From positions 1 to 64,000 of the forward strand of contig CAKVMD010000002.1 in the NCBI GenBank assembly GCA_934771475.1: DNA of 64,000 bases, written 5' to 3'. Shown piece after piece: positions 25,023-32,993 of the stretch (within the stretch, counting starts at the first letter, position 1; each line of letters opens with the position of its first letter). The notes beneath the pieces were generated by a model, which was not told where the DNA came from, did no database searches, and worked only from the letters and a program-made list of their open reading frames with translations. The DNA comes from an uncultured Clostridia bacterium. Lineage in GTDB: Bacteria > Bacillota > Clostridia > Christensenellales > UBA1242. Both the position numbers and the translations under genes were made by a program.

Positions 25023-25045
25023 AAAAAAACACCCACACGGGTGCT
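25023..25045 (-). terminator. Terminator of tRNA-Trp
   Basis: Minus-strand CACCC (25043-25039) pairs with GGGTG (25034-25030), then a T run, directly after the tRNA. Confidence 0.8.
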
Positions 25046-25046
25046 T

Positions 25047-25120
25047 TGGCAGGGGTGGTAGGAGTCGAACCCACCTCAGGAGTTTTGGAGACTCTTATTC
25101 TACCGATGAACTACACCCCT
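25047..25120 (-). tRNA. tRNA-Trp(CCA)
   Basis: On the minus strand AGGGGTG (25120-25114) pairs with CACCCCT. The D arm, an anticodon loop CTCCAAA with anticodon CCA, a T arm with GGTTCGACTCC-type loop, discriminator G and an encoded CCA end are all present (74 bases). Confidence 0.93.
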
Positions 25121-25177
25121 ATAAAAACAAGTATATTCTACAACAAAATAAAAGCCTTGTCAACCAAATTATAGCAT

Positions 25178-25372
25178 TTAATCAACAAGACCTGCAAGAT
25201 AATCAAGTTTCACATTAAAAACTTTCGCTATTTTTATTGCCACCTTTAAACTTGGTTTAGTCATGCCACTTTCATATTTCGCAATCGTTGAAGCGCTCAC
25301 CCCAACAATTTCCCCTAATCTTTTTTGCGACATATTTTTTCTTAAAAATTTTAATCTTTCACCAAATTTCAT
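25178..25372 (-). CDS. Small XRE-family HTH repressor
   Basis: The 64-residue product is almost wholly a Cro/C1-type HTH (GERLKFLRKNMSQKRLGEIVG, SASTIAKYESGMTKPS, about 3-58), ending LDYLAGLVD. It is a near paralogue of the product of 25480-25683. Such single-domain proteins repress their own or a neighbouring promoter. A palindrome at 25410-25430, just upstream, is a candidate operator. Confidence 0.85.
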   Translation of the reverse strand: MKFGERLKFLRKNMSQKRLGEIVGVSASTIAKYESGMTKPSLKVAIKIAKVFNVKLDYLAGLVD

Positions 25373-25409
25373 GACAATATATTAACACAAAAACGAGATA
25401 TAGTTTATG

Positions 25410-25430
25410 ATTACGAAAAAGTCTCGTAAT
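25410..25430. promoter_or_regulatory. Candidate operator between two XRE genes
   Basis: ATTACGA (25410-25416) and TCGTAAT (25424-25430) form a 7-bp inverted repeat with a 7-base spacer. ATTACGAAAAAG recurs at 25467-25478 just after the second XRE gene. This is a plausible binding site for one or both repressors. Confidence 0.5.
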
Positions 25431-25479
25431 AATTAAAATGTGAGGTGAAATAAAAAAATCTCTTTCATTACGAAAAAGA

Positions 25480-25683
25480 TTAATCTTCAAGACCCGCCAA
25501 GTAATTTAGCGATACATTAAAAAATTTTGCGAGCATAATTGCCATTTCAAAACTAGGGACGCATTTATTAGTTTCGTATTTGGCTATGGTTGATTTATCC
25601 AAATTGACCATTTTCGCCATTTCGACTTGCGTTAACCCCTTTTCTTTTCTTAAATCTTGCAATTTTTCGCCTAAACCTTCCAT
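25480..25683 (-). CDS. Small XRE-family HTH repressor (paralogue)
   Basis: The 67-residue single HTH domain (GEKLQDLRKEKGLTQVEMAKMV, DKSTIAKYETNKCVPS) ends LNYLAGLED. It shares layout and ending with the product of 25178-25372 but differs in the recognition helix, so the two may read different sites. GAGG precedes ATG 25683. The pair may be left from a mobile element or control the Fic region. Confidence 0.83.
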   Translation of the reverse strand: MEGLGEKLQDLRKEKGLTQVEMAKMVNLDKSTIAKYETNKCVPSFEMAIMLAKFFNVSLNYLAGLED

Positions 25684-25802
25684 TTTTACCTCATTTCACT
25701 TTACATTCTGACAGAAAATCAGTAAAATGTATTTGAAACTGATTTTTAATCAGCGCGATATGTAATTTGTAAACTTTTTTCCTTGAAATGAGTAGTTTCA
25801 TT

Positions 25803-25831
25803 TTGATTAACAAAAGATTATTTGTTATAAT
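25803..25831 (+). promoter_or_regulatory. Promoter with no clear gene
   Basis: TTGATT (25803-25808), a 17-bp spacer and TATAAT (25826-25831). Downstream is only a 16-codon frame at 25843. The rest of 25684-26020 holds no other gene I can support. Confidence 0.6.
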
Positions 25832-25842
25832 GAATTAACAAT

Positions 25843-25893
25843 ATGGCAAGAGATAGCCTTTTTGAAACTAATAAAATCAACTTGTTAGGTTAG
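25843..25893 (+). CDS. Possible 16-residue peptide or gene remnant
   Basis: ATG 25843 opens a 16-codon frame (MARDSLFETNKINLLG) only 11 bases after the -10 box of a good promoter, with no ribosome site. It could be a leaderless peptide, the stub of a deleted gene, or chance. Confidence 0.25.
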   Translation: MARDSLFETNKINLLG

Positions 25894-26024
25894 AAATGTT
25901 TACTCTATAAATATCATAGACCAAAAATTAAGGACTTATGCATTTTACGCGTTCGTTTAAAATCAATAAAAAATAAATTTCTTTTTAGAGATTTGCGCCT
26001 TTTATTTAGTATTTTAATTTTCCT

Positions 26025-26081
26025 TTATCGGAAATTTTAATAGTATAAATAATTGACAAATTTCCGATAATGGAATATAAT
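26025..26081 (+). promoter_or_regulatory. fic promoter with large operator palindrome
   Basis: A perfect TTGACA (26053-26058), 17-bp spacer and TATAAT (26076-26081). TTATCGGAAATTT (26025-26037) and AAATTTCCGATAA (26058-26070) are perfect 13-bp inverted arms 20 bp apart; the second covers the spacer. A protein bound there would block polymerase. The HTH of the Fic protein itself is a candidate. Confidence 0.8.
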
Positions 26082-26105
26082 AAAAATACAAATTAGAGGT
26101 GTATT

Positions 26106-26996
26106 ATGAAATTTGTGTCGGTTAGCGAAATTGCTAAAAAATGGGATATGTCAGATAGAATGGTTAGAAATTATTGTGCTCATGGGAGAATTCCCGGCGC
26201 ATTTTTGACTGGTAAGACTTGGAATATTCCCGCTGATGCTGTAAAACCAGAGAGAAAATCGACAAAACAATTTAGCAACAATCCGCTTTTAAATATTTTA
26301 AAGGAACAGAAAGATATCAAACTTAATGGTGGTATTTATCATAAAACACAAATTGAACTTACTTATAATTCAAACCATATTGAAGGTAGCACACTTTCGC
26401 ACGACCAAACAAGATATATATTCGAAACGAACACTATCGGTGTGGGCAAAAGCGCAATTAATGTTGATGACTTGCTTGAAACTGCAAATCACTTTAAATG
26501 TGTTGATTATATAATTGACAACGCCATGAAACCAATAACCGAGGCTATGATAAAAGAACTTCACTTTATTCTAAAAAATGGAACGAGTGATAGTAGAAAA
26601 GATTGGTTTAATGTAGGTGATTACAAAAAACTGCCAAACGAAGTTGGCGGTGAAGAAACCTGTCAGCCAGAAAATGTAAAAACTGAGATGAAAAAACTGT
26701 TATCTTCTTATAACGCTATTGAGCATAAATCATTCGAAAACATATTAGGGTTTCACAAGAATTTTGAAACTATCCACCCCTTTCAAGACGGGAACGGGCG
26801 TATTGGAAGGCTTTTAATGTTTAAGGAATGTTTAGCTAACAATATTGTTCCGTTTATCATTGATGAAGACCACAAATTGTTTTACTATCGCGGACTAAAA
26901 GAATGGGAAAACGAAAAAGGATATTTGATAGACACATGCCTATCGTGTCAAGACAAATATAAAAAATATTTAGATTACTTTAAGATTCATTACTAA
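26106..26996 (+). CDS. fic: Fic-domain protein with N-terminal HTH
   Basis: The 296-residue product has an N-terminal MerR-like HTH (residues 1-48: VSEIAKKWDMSDRMVRNYCAHGRIPGAFLTGKTWNI split). A class II inhibitory helix follows with the S-x3-E-G motif (Ser89 to Gly94). The Fic core HPFQDGNGRIGR (224-235) carries the catalytic His224. Fic enzymes transfer AMP from ATP to target proteins; the inhibitory Glu93 would hold it in check. The HTH and a palindrome over its promoter suggest autoregulation. It is a single gene. Confidence 0.9.
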   Translation: MKFVSVSEIAKKWDMSDRMVRNYCAHGRIPGAFLTGKTWNIPADAVKPERKSTKQFSNNPLLNILKEQKDIKLNGGIYHKTQIELTYNSNHIEGSTLSHDQTRYIFETNTIGVGKSAINVDDLLETANHFKCVDYIIDNAMKPITEAMIKELHFILKNGTSDSRKDWFNVGDYKKLPNEVGGEETCQPENVKTEMKKLLSSYNAIEHKSFENILGFHKNFETIHPFQDGNGRIGRLLMFKECLANNIVPFIIDEDHKLFYYRGLKEWENEKGYLIDTCLSCQDKYKKYLDYFKIHY

Positions 26997-27096
26997 GCGA
27001 GAACTGGTAAGTATCAACTCAAAAGAAAGTTGGCTACAAGAATATAGGCTAATCAAATATTTTTCAAATTATTCAAACTTGCACAAAGGAGGACTT

Positions 27097-27375
27097 ATGA
27101 ACCAAGACTACACCCCTATTTTTAATATGGCTTATGACTTTATGACTAAGGATATTGCCGAGCAAGTAGAGTTGCGAATTTGCGAAGATGACGACATTGT
27201 AAGTATCAATGTGGCACTTGCTCCATATATTCGCAACAAATATCTATGGCATCATCACGAATATTGCGATTTTCTTGCAAAAAAATTTAACCTTGTGAGT
27301 GTTCATCCCGATTCGCTTTCTCACGAAATCGTCAATGCTGTTTATAACCAATTAAAAGCCAAGGCTGATAAGTAG
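27097..27375 (+). CDS. Hypothetical protein overlapping mazF
   Basis: The 92-residue product starts at ATG 27097 behind AAAGGAGG. It is acidic and mixed, with [14 protein letters not shown] and a C-terminal helix. It reads towards the MazF gene and overlaps its 3' end by 24 bases on the opposite strand, so antisense effects between the two messages are possible. No domain is recognised. Confidence 0.65.
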   Translation: MNQDYTPIFNMAYDFMTKDIAEQVELRICEDDDIVSINVALAPYIRNKYLWHHHEYCDFLAKKFNLVSVHPDSLSHEIVNAVYNQLKAKADK

Positions 27376-27699
27376 TGCACGATTGACTTCTTTCATTTTT
27401 TCGGCGCTTAAAGTGGTAACTTTTTCTTGAAGTCGCCTTTTGTCAAGAGTGCGTATTTGTTCCAAAAGCGCAACCGAATTTTTTGGCAAATTGTACTTTT
27501 CGGCTGGCAGTTCAATATGCGTGGGCAATTTTGCCTTTCCAAGTTGGCTTGTAATGGCAGACACAATTACTGTTGGAGAATACTTGTTTCCAATGTCGTT
27601 TTGCAAAATAAGGACAGGACGAACACCACCCTGTTCACTTCCAACAACAGGGCTTAAATCAGCGTAATAAATTTCTCCTCTTCTTATTTGGTCGGTCAT
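27352..27699 (-). CDS. mazF: MazF/PemK-family mRNA interferase toxin
   Basis: The 115-residue product has the classic MazF opening [28 protein letters not shown] (split 6-33), SAITSQ, LPTHIEL and [11 protein letters not shown], matching the EndoA group of Firmicutes. These are sequence-specific endoribonucleases (usually at UACAU). Its start lies 41 bases inside the upstream gene, the place of the antitoxin, so the two are translationally coupled. Its 3' end overlaps a convergent gene. Confidence 0.93.
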   Translation of the reverse strand: MTDQIRRGEIYYADLSPVVGSEQGGVRPVLILQNDIGNKYSPTVIVSAITSQLGKAKLPTHIELPAEKYNLPKNSVALLEQIRTLDKRRLQEKVTTLSAEKMKEVNRALLISLGF

Positions 27700-27901
27700 T
27701 TTTCTCCTTGAACATAAAATCTTCTAGGTCTGCCCTTTCAAGGCAAGATAAATCTTCATAAACCTTGACTAATATTTCCCTTTCTATTAACATCTTATGC
27801 TCAAACTGTTCAAAATTTGCCTGAAAATCTTGTCGCAAAATTGTGTCTAAATTATCCTCATTATCGCGTGCATATTTTTCAAGTTCAGTTTTGTAAGACA
27901 T
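27659..27901 (-). CDS. Putative MazF antitoxin of unfamiliar type
   Basis: The 80-residue product lies directly upstream of mazF and overlaps it by 41 bases. It is highly charged and helical ([35 protein letters not shown]) with a basic end ([10 protein letters not shown]). It does not show the ribbon-helix-helix of EndoAI or the swapped-hairpin fold of MazE. The position argues for antitoxin; the fold does not confirm it. GAGGGG precedes ATG 27901. Confidence 0.6.
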   Translation of the reverse strand: MSYKTELEKYARDNEDNLDTILRQDFQANFEQFEHKMLIEREILVKVYEDLSCLERADLEDFMFKEKNDRPNKKRRNLLR

Positions 27902-27962
27902 AGCCCCTCACTTTTAAAATCTATTTTCAAATAGTATCTCTTTAAACATTTTTTATATACAA

Positions 27963-28002
27963 AAAAGTGGCGTCCTCATTTTTCGACTAAAGCGCCACTT
28001 TT
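27963..28002 (-). terminator. Terminator of the tyrS-acpS operon
   Basis: AAAAGTGGCG (27963-27972) pairs with CGCCACTTTT (27993-28002). On the minus strand it ends the operon that finishes at 28153. From 28003 to 28152 the sequence is nearly pure A/T with repeated TTAATTTTT runs and no gene. Confidence 0.8.
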
Positions 28003-28152
28003 ATTTTTTCATATTTTTTAATGTTTTTTTAATTAAATAAATTTTGTATATTAGCGTATTTTAACAATTTTAATTAAATTTTTCATTTTTAATTAATTTT
28101 TTTGAAATTTTTATTAATTATTTCGATATTTTTATTTATTATTTGATTTTAG

Positions 28153-28515
28153 TTACAATATAACCGCAACTGCTGTTGCATAAAGAGGAGTATGTGAGAG
28201 ACTAACTTCAATAGATTTTCCCTTAAAAAAATCTTCAAATTTTTCTTTTGCCTTGCCAAAAAGTTCTACATAAGGCTTTCCGTTTTCCTTATGGCAAAGT
28301 TTTATATCTTTAAAACTCACCCCGCTGTCCTTCCCCATTTCAAGGGCTTTCATGACTGCCTCTTTTACACAAAACAACGCACCTAAGCGCTGGCGAGATA
28401 GGCTTTCACAGGGTGATTTTTGAATGTATTTGATTTCTTCTTCAAAGGCAATTTTTTTCATAAAATTTTCAGTTGTGTCAAGCCTTTCAAGGTCTAAAAT
28501 ATCAATTCCTACCAT
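28153..28515 (-). CDS. acpS: Holo-[acyl-carrier-protein] synthase
   Basis: The 120-residue product is the normal AcpS length. The magnesium-binding GIDILDLERL (3-12) and FCVKEAVMKAL (about 48-58) motifs are present, with the closing SLSHTPLYATAVAV. The enzyme moves 4'-phosphopantetheine from CoA to ACP for fatty acid synthesis. GGAGG precedes ATG 28515. It overlaps recX by 14 bases, the last gene of the tyrS operon. Confidence 0.93.
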   Translation of the reverse strand: MVGIDILDLERLDTTENFMKKIAFEEEIKYIQKSPCESLSRQRLGALFCVKEAVMKALEMGKDSGVSFKDIKLCHKENGKPYVELFGKAKEKFEDFFKGKSIEVSLSHTPLYATAVAVIL

Positions 28516-29122
28516 TTTGAACCTCCTCCCATGCCCATCCTATTAATGAAAAATCAAAACCTTTACCAAGCATATGGTTATAAAATTTTTGTTTGGTTTT
28601 AGGGTCAAGTTCCTTCCCTTTCAAATACTTTTTAGCAAGTGTGAGGGTGAGTTCTTTCTCCTCGTCTTCGTCAATTAGGCTGGCTAGTTTTTCTTCGATG
28701 ATTTCCTCGTTTATGCCTTTGCTTAAAAGGTCATATTTCATTTTTCGTTTACTTTTAACCGCGCTATAAGAGCGAATAAAGTTTTCTGCAAAACTTTCGT
28801 CATTAATATATCCATATTCTTTGAGTTTGTCCATTGCCTTATCGATGCAAGGTTTTGGGTATCCCTTTTCACGCAGATAATCTCTAAGCATTTTCTCGCT
28901 TTTCATGCTTTTTTCAAGCACTCCAAGGCTTCGATTAAAACAAGCATAGTCCCCGTTTTCTATCTTTAAATTATCAAAAAATTCGTCATCAAAACTTTGC
29001 CCCGTTTTTAAACAGTAACGCGCCAAGATTTCGGCTTCAAAAACGCCATAAAATTCATCATCTAGATAAAGATAATATCTTTCGCCTTTGCCTATCTTTT
29101 TTAAGTCTGTGATTTGTTTCAT
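28502..29122 (-). CDS. recX: Regulatory protein RecX
   Basis: The 206-residue product starts at ATG 29122 behind AGGTGA. It is helical throughout, with RecX-type repeats (SEKMLRDYLREKGYPKPCIDKAMDKLKEYGYINDESFAENFI split about 75-116). RecX binds RecA filaments and limits recombination. The gene starts 4 bases after the YigZ-like gene and overlaps acpS. Confidence 0.88.
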   Translation of the reverse strand: MKQITDLKKIGKGERYYLYLDDEFYGVFEAEILARYCLKTGQSFDDEFFDNLKIENGDYACFNRSLGVLEKSMKSEKMLRDYLREKGYPKPCIDKAMDKLKEYGYINDESFAENFIRSYSAVKSKRKMKYDLLSKGINEEIIEEKLASLIDEDEEKELTLTLAKKYLKGKELDPKTKQKFYNHMLGKGFDFSLIGWAWEEVQNGRN

Positions 29123-29126
29123 TTTT

Positions 29127-29480
29127 TCACCTAACCAGTGCGCCCGCAGTGCCAGCATAGGCGCGCAAAAGTCCACCTGCGCCCAGCTTAACCCCGCCGA
29201 AATATCTTACAACAATAATAGCCCTGTTTTGCAAATCTTTTTTCTGCATTACCGACAAAATTGGTCGACCTGCTGTTCCGCTCGGCTCGCCATCGTCAAC
29301 CGCTTTTTCACAAAAAGGCGTTTTAAGCCGACAAGCCCAGCAAAAATGTGTGGCTTTTTTGTGCTCTTTTTTCAGTTGTTCAAGAAAAGATTTTATTTCA
29401 TCTTCTCTCTCGCATTCAAGTAAGAACCCTAAAAAACGCGATTTTTTCTCTACAATTTCACAATTTTTCAAAAGCCTCAT
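29127..29480 (-). CDS. Short YigZ/IMPACT-family protein (N-terminal domain only)
   Basis: The 117-residue product has the UPF0029 signature: THFCWACRL, DDGEPSGTAGRPIL, and VRYFGGVKLGAGGLLRAYA. YigZ-type proteins usually have about 200 residues with a second ferredoxin-like domain; this one stops after the first domain. A translation- or stress-related role is suggested by the eukaryotic IMPACT relatives. It overlaps tyrS by 4 bases and precedes recX by 4. Confidence 0.85.
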   Translation of the reverse strand: MRLLKNCEIVEKKSRFLGFLLECEREDEIKSFLEQLKKEHKKATHFCWACRLKTPFCEKAVDDGEPSGTAGRPILSVMQKKDLQNRAIIVVRYFGGVKLGAGGLLRAYAGTAGALVR

Positions 29481-30715
29481 TTTAAGACAACCTTAACAAA
29501 GTTTTTCTTACCTTTTTTAAGGAGCGCACCGCCTTCAAGGTCGGCTTTTGTTATGTTAAGTGCAAATGTGGTTACTTTTTCACCTTTGAAAGTAATTGCT
29601 CCACCTTCAATTAGTCTTCTTCCTTCACTTTTTGATGAAGCAAATTTTGTTTGACACAAAAGGTCGCAAATGTTAAGTCCATTTTCAATTTGGCTCTCTT
29701 CTACCGCAAACTCTGGGGCATCGTCTCCACCTTGGGCAAACAAGTTTTCACTCATTTTTTGAGCCTCAATGGCGTCCGCTTCTCCACGAACGAACTTTGT
29801 AATCTCATAAGAAAGTGTCTTTTTCGCTTTGACAATATCCTCCGCAATAAGGCTTTCAATTTGTGCCATTGGCAAGTCTGTGAAAAGTGAAAACATCATC
29901 TTTACGCAAGCGTCTGGGGTTTGGTATACGCCTTGATAGAAATCGTATGCCGAAATTTTATCTTTACTTATCCAAATTGCTCCGCGCTCAGTTTTTCCCA
30001 TTTTTTTGCCTTCTGGGGTAAGCAAAAGAGGATTCGTTGCTCCAATAAGGTCAATATTTGTGCCATTTTGGAAATTGAGTTTGCGTTGAAGTTCAACCCC
30101 AGCGACAACATTCGCCCATTGGTCTCCGCCACCATACTGCAATGTGCAACCATATTCTCTGTTAAGATGAATGAAGTCATAAGCTTGCATAGGCATATAC
30201 CCCATTTCAAAGAATGTCAAACCGCCCTCTTGCAAACGATTGTCATAGATTTGGCTTGAAAGCATCTTGTTTACATTGAAGTGTGCACCAACTTCTCTCA
30301 TAAAATCAATATAAGTGAGTTTATCAAACCAATCTGCGTTATTTACAATTATTGCAGGGTTATCGCCATCAAAATCTAGGAAAATTTTGAGGCTGTCTTT
30401 TATCTTTTCAATATTTTTTGAAATATCTTCCTTGTTCATAATCTTGCGCATTTCTTGTTTCCCGCTTGGGTCGCCAATGCACGCAGTTGCTCCACCCATG
30501 AGAAGTATAACTTTATGTCCGGCCTTTTGAAATCTTCTTAACACAGAGTATGGAACACAATGCCCAATATGCAAACTGTCCGCCGTTGGGTCAGTCCCCT
30601 CATAAAGCACAACTGGCTCACCACTTTCAAGGCATTTTTTAAGTGCCTCTTCGTCTGTGCACTGGTATAAAAGCCCACGCTCTTTTAAAACATTATATAA
30701 ATTTGTATCTGTCAT
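29477..30715 (-). CDS. tyrS: Tyrosyl-tRNA synthetase
   Basis: The 412-residue class I enzyme has the HIGH motif as HIGH-C (DSLHIGHCVPY, about 48-58), the tyrosine pocket GGGDQWANVVAG (about 196-207), the KMSKS loop as KKMGKT (about 236-241), and a C-terminal S4 RNA-binding domain (SEGRRLIEGGAITFKGEKV). It charges tRNA-Tyr. The gene heads the tyrS-YigZ-recX-acpS operon and is controlled by a T-box leader (30732-30944). Confidence 0.95.
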   Translation of the reverse strand: MTDTNLYNVLKERGLLYQCTDEEALKKCLESGEPVVLYEGTDPTADSLHIGHCVPYSVLRRFQKAGHKVILLMGGATACIGDPSGKQEMRKIMNKEDISKNIEKIKDSLKIFLDFDGDNPAIIVNNADWFDKLTYIDFMREVGAHFNVNKMLSSQIYDNRLQEGGLTFFEMGYMPMQAYDFIHLNREYGCTLQYGGGDQWANVVAGVELQRKLNFQNGTNIDLIGATNPLLLTPEGKKMGKTERGAIWISKDKISAYDFYQGVYQTPDACVKMMFSLFTDLPMAQIESLIAEDIVKAKKTLSYEITKFVRGEADAIEAQKMSENLFAQGGDDAPEFAVEESQIENGLNICDLLCQTKFASSKSEGRRLIEGGAITFKGEKVTTFALNITKADLEGGALLKKGKKNFVKVVLK

Positions 30716-30731
30716 ATTCCCCTCCTACATA

Positions 30732-30944
30732 CAAAAAAGCACGCCATGTTTTTAGGACGAAGCGTGCACTCGTGTTACCACCTAAATTCGGTCAAAAATA
30801 TAACCCTCATTTGCTTTTCGTAAGCATCAACGCAAGACTTGAAAAAGTTGTAATTCAAACAATTCCCCTTGAAAGGCTTTCACCAACCGCCCTCTCTCTG
30901 GCAAGCAAAAATTGTTCTACTGGGGCTCTTCCCCCATCTTGATT
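30732..30944 (-). ncRNA. T-box riboswitch leader of tyrS
   Basis: On the minus strand an AGAGAG...GGCGG...GAAAGCC stem I is followed by GAATTACAAC, where TAC is a likely Tyr specifier codon. The T-box AGGTGGTAACACGAG comes next (around 30783-30770), then a terminator GCACGC...GCGTGC with a T run (30767-30732). Uncharged tRNA-Tyr should favour the antiterminator. Confidence 0.9.
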
Positions 30945-30950
30945 AAACAT

Positions 30951-30979
30951 AGTATAAACATTTAAACAAATATTGTCAA
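30951..30979 (-). promoter_or_regulatory. Promoter of the tyrS operon
   Basis: Minus-strand TTGACA (30979-30974), a 17-bp spacer and TATACT (30956-30951), right before the T-box leader. Confidence 0.82.
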
Positions 30980-31044
30980 TATTTTTGCGGTTTTTGTTTG
31001 TAAAATTTTTGTCAATCGACTAAAATGATTTTGGAGGAAATTAT

Positions 31045-31713
31045 ATGTCTTGTCCTATGAATATCGAAGGCTTTGGTCCATCCCCTATCCCACAAGAGGG
31101 TGATTGGACATTTCTTAAAGAAATATCGCAAGTTTCTGGGTTTAGCCATGGCTGTGGGAAATGCGCTCCACAACAGGGAGTTTGCAAACTTACACTTAAT
31201 GTAAAAAACGGAATTATTGAAGAGGCGCTGGTTGAAACTATTGGATGCTCTGGCATGACACACTCGGCAGCAATGGCGGGAGAAATTTTGCCGGGGAAAA
31301 CTTTACTTGAAGCGCTCAACACCGACCTCGTTTGTGATGCAATCAACGATGCTATGAAAAACATCTTTTTGCAACTCGTTTATGGAAGAAGTCAATCGGC
31401 TTTCTCAAAAGGTGGACTGAGAGTTGGTTCTGCACTTGAAGACCTTGGCAAAACGCTACAAAGCAACGTTGGCACGGTGTATTCTCAAAAAGCGACAGGC
31501 ACGCGTTATCTTAACCTTGCAGAAGGATATATTACCAAAGAGGCGCTGGACGAAAACGGAGAAATCATCGGCTATGAATATGTTTCGAGCGGTTCTCTTA
31601 TGAAAATGCTGAAAGAAGGCGTAGAGCCAGCAGAAGCAGTCAAAAAAGCAACCAAAACTTATGGACGCTACGCAGATGGCGTTTCTTTCATTGACCCAAG
31701 GGAGGTGAAATAA
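31045..31713 (+). CDS. NifU-like Fe-S scaffold-type protein, partner of GGGtGRT
   Basis: The 222-residue product has an N-terminal Cys cluster (Cys37, Cys40 and Cys47: GCGKCAPQQGVC) and the IscU-like stretch LVETIGCSGMTHSAAMAG (Cys68). A C-terminal extension (YITKEALDENGEIIGYEY) is not found in IscU. This protein type is annotated as an iron-sulfur cluster scaffold and is found beside GGGtGRT proteins in clostridia. GGAGG precedes ATG 31045. Its stop overlaps the next start (TAATG). Confidence 0.85.
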   Translation: MSCPMNIEGFGPSPIPQEGDWTFLKEISQVSGFSHGCGKCAPQQGVCKLTLNVKNGIIEEALVETIGCSGMTHSAAMAGEILPGKTLLEALNTDLVCDAINDAMKNIFLQLVYGRSQSAFSKGGLRVGSALEDLGKTLQSNVGTVYSQKATGTRYLNLAEGYITKEALDENGEIIGYEYVSSGSLMKMLKEGVEPAEAVKKATKTYGRYADGVSFIDPREVK

Positions 31714-32702
31714 TGGACCTTACCACAAAAAACACGTCTATCAAAGAAACTCTTTTAAGGCACAACATCTCTTCTATGGAAGAGGTCGATAAGATTTGCG
31801 CTGAAAGTAGCATTGATGTTGAAAAGATTGTTAAAGGCATTCAACCAATTTGTTTTGACAATGCGGTAAAAGCCTATAAAATAGGAGTCGCAATCGCAAT
31901 TAAAGAGCATATAACAAAAGCAACCGAAGTCGCACTTTGTCTTGGCGAAGGACTACAAGCATACGCGGTTAAAGGGTCGGTTGCAGACAATCGTCAAATA
32001 GGCATAGGGCACGGAAAACTTGCAAGTATGTTGCTAGACGAGAAAACCAAAAGTTTCTGTTTCCTTGCGGGACACGAAAGTTTTGCAGCAGCAGAGGGCG
32101 CAATCGGAATTGTTACAAGCGCTAACAAAGTTAGGGTTTCTCCTTTAAATGTTATACTTAACGGACTTGGCAAAGATGCAGCATACATTATTTCAAGAAT
32201 TAACGGATTTACTTTTGTTCAAACTCAATTCGACCATGCCACAGGCGAACTTAAAGTTTTGGGTGAAAAGGCATTTTCAACGGGTGATAGAGCAAAAGTC
32301 AAATGCTATGGCTGTTACGATGTTGGAGAAGGCGTTGAAGTTATGAAAAGAGAAAAGGTTGATGTTTCAATCACTGGAAACTCAACTAATCCTATGCGCT
32401 TCCAACACCCTGTTGCTGGAATTTACAAGAAATGGTGCTTTGAAAACAATAAAAACTACTTTTCAGTTGCTTCGGGTGGCGGAACGGGAAGAACGCTCCA
32501 CCCTGATAACATGGGTTGCGGTCCCGCTAGTTATGGGCTGACTGACACAATGGGAAGAATGCACTGCGACGCTCAATTTGCGGGCTCATCCTCAGTTCCA
32601 GCACATGTGGAAATGATGGGATTTATTGGAATGGGCAATAATCCAATCGTTGGAGCAACAGTTGCACTTGCGGTCGAGGTCGAAACAAAAAGCAAAAAAT
32701 AG
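31713..32702 (+). CDS. GGGtGRT family protein
   Basis: The 329-residue product carries the name-giving motif GGGTGRT (about 262-268) followed by LHPDNMGCGPASYGLTDTMGR. Conserved Cys-Gly and His residues and Gly-rich loops suggest a metal or cofactor site. The family is defined by conservation only and has no proven activity. It starts on the last base of the NifU-like gene, so the two are translated as a unit and probably act together on an Fe-S or sulfur-related step. Confidence 0.9.
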   Translation: MDLTTKNTSIKETLLRHNISSMEEVDKICAESSIDVEKIVKGIQPICFDNAVKAYKIGVAIAIKEHITKATEVALCLGEGLQAYAVKGSVADNRQIGIGHGKLASMLLDEKTKSFCFLAGHESFAAAEGAIGIVTSANKVRVSPLNVILNGLGKDAAYIISRINGFTFVQTQFDHATGELKVLGEKAFSTGDRAKVKCYGCYDVGEGVEVMKREKVDVSITGNSTNPMRFQHPVAGIYKKWCFENNKNYFSVASGGGTGRTLHPDNMGCGPASYGLTDTMGRMHCDAQFAGSSSVPAHVEMMGFIGMGNNPIVGATVALAVEVETKSKK

Positions 32703-32858
32703 GCTCATCAAATTTACTTAAAACGCTGTTTGAAACCGTTTAATGATGATTTTTGGTGTTTTTAATAAAAATCTTCAATTTTTCGTTATATTTTAACTAT
32801 TTTTTGTCTTTTCAAATCAAATCTTTATCTTTAACAAAATCAAGAAAAACTTACAAAA

Positions 32859-32900
32859 AAACAAGGGCGCTTAATAGCACTTAAAAGAGCCCTTGTTTTT
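32859..32900 (+). terminator. Terminator of the GGGtGRT operon
   Basis: AAACAAGGGC (32859-32868) pairs with GCCCTTGTTT (32889-32898), then T-rich sequence. The rest of 32703-32993 is AT-rich with no gene. Confidence 0.85.
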
Positions 32901-32993
32901 ATTTTTAATTTTTTTAGTTTTGAATTCTTTTGATTTTTATTTAAATTTTGTGAATATTTCGCACCAAATCATTGAGCAAAAAATGCTAACATT

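Noticed and set aside
28003..28152. Possible gene or repeat array in the A/T-only stretch
   Set aside because: Only low-complexity TTAATTTTT runs, with no ORF or regular unit.
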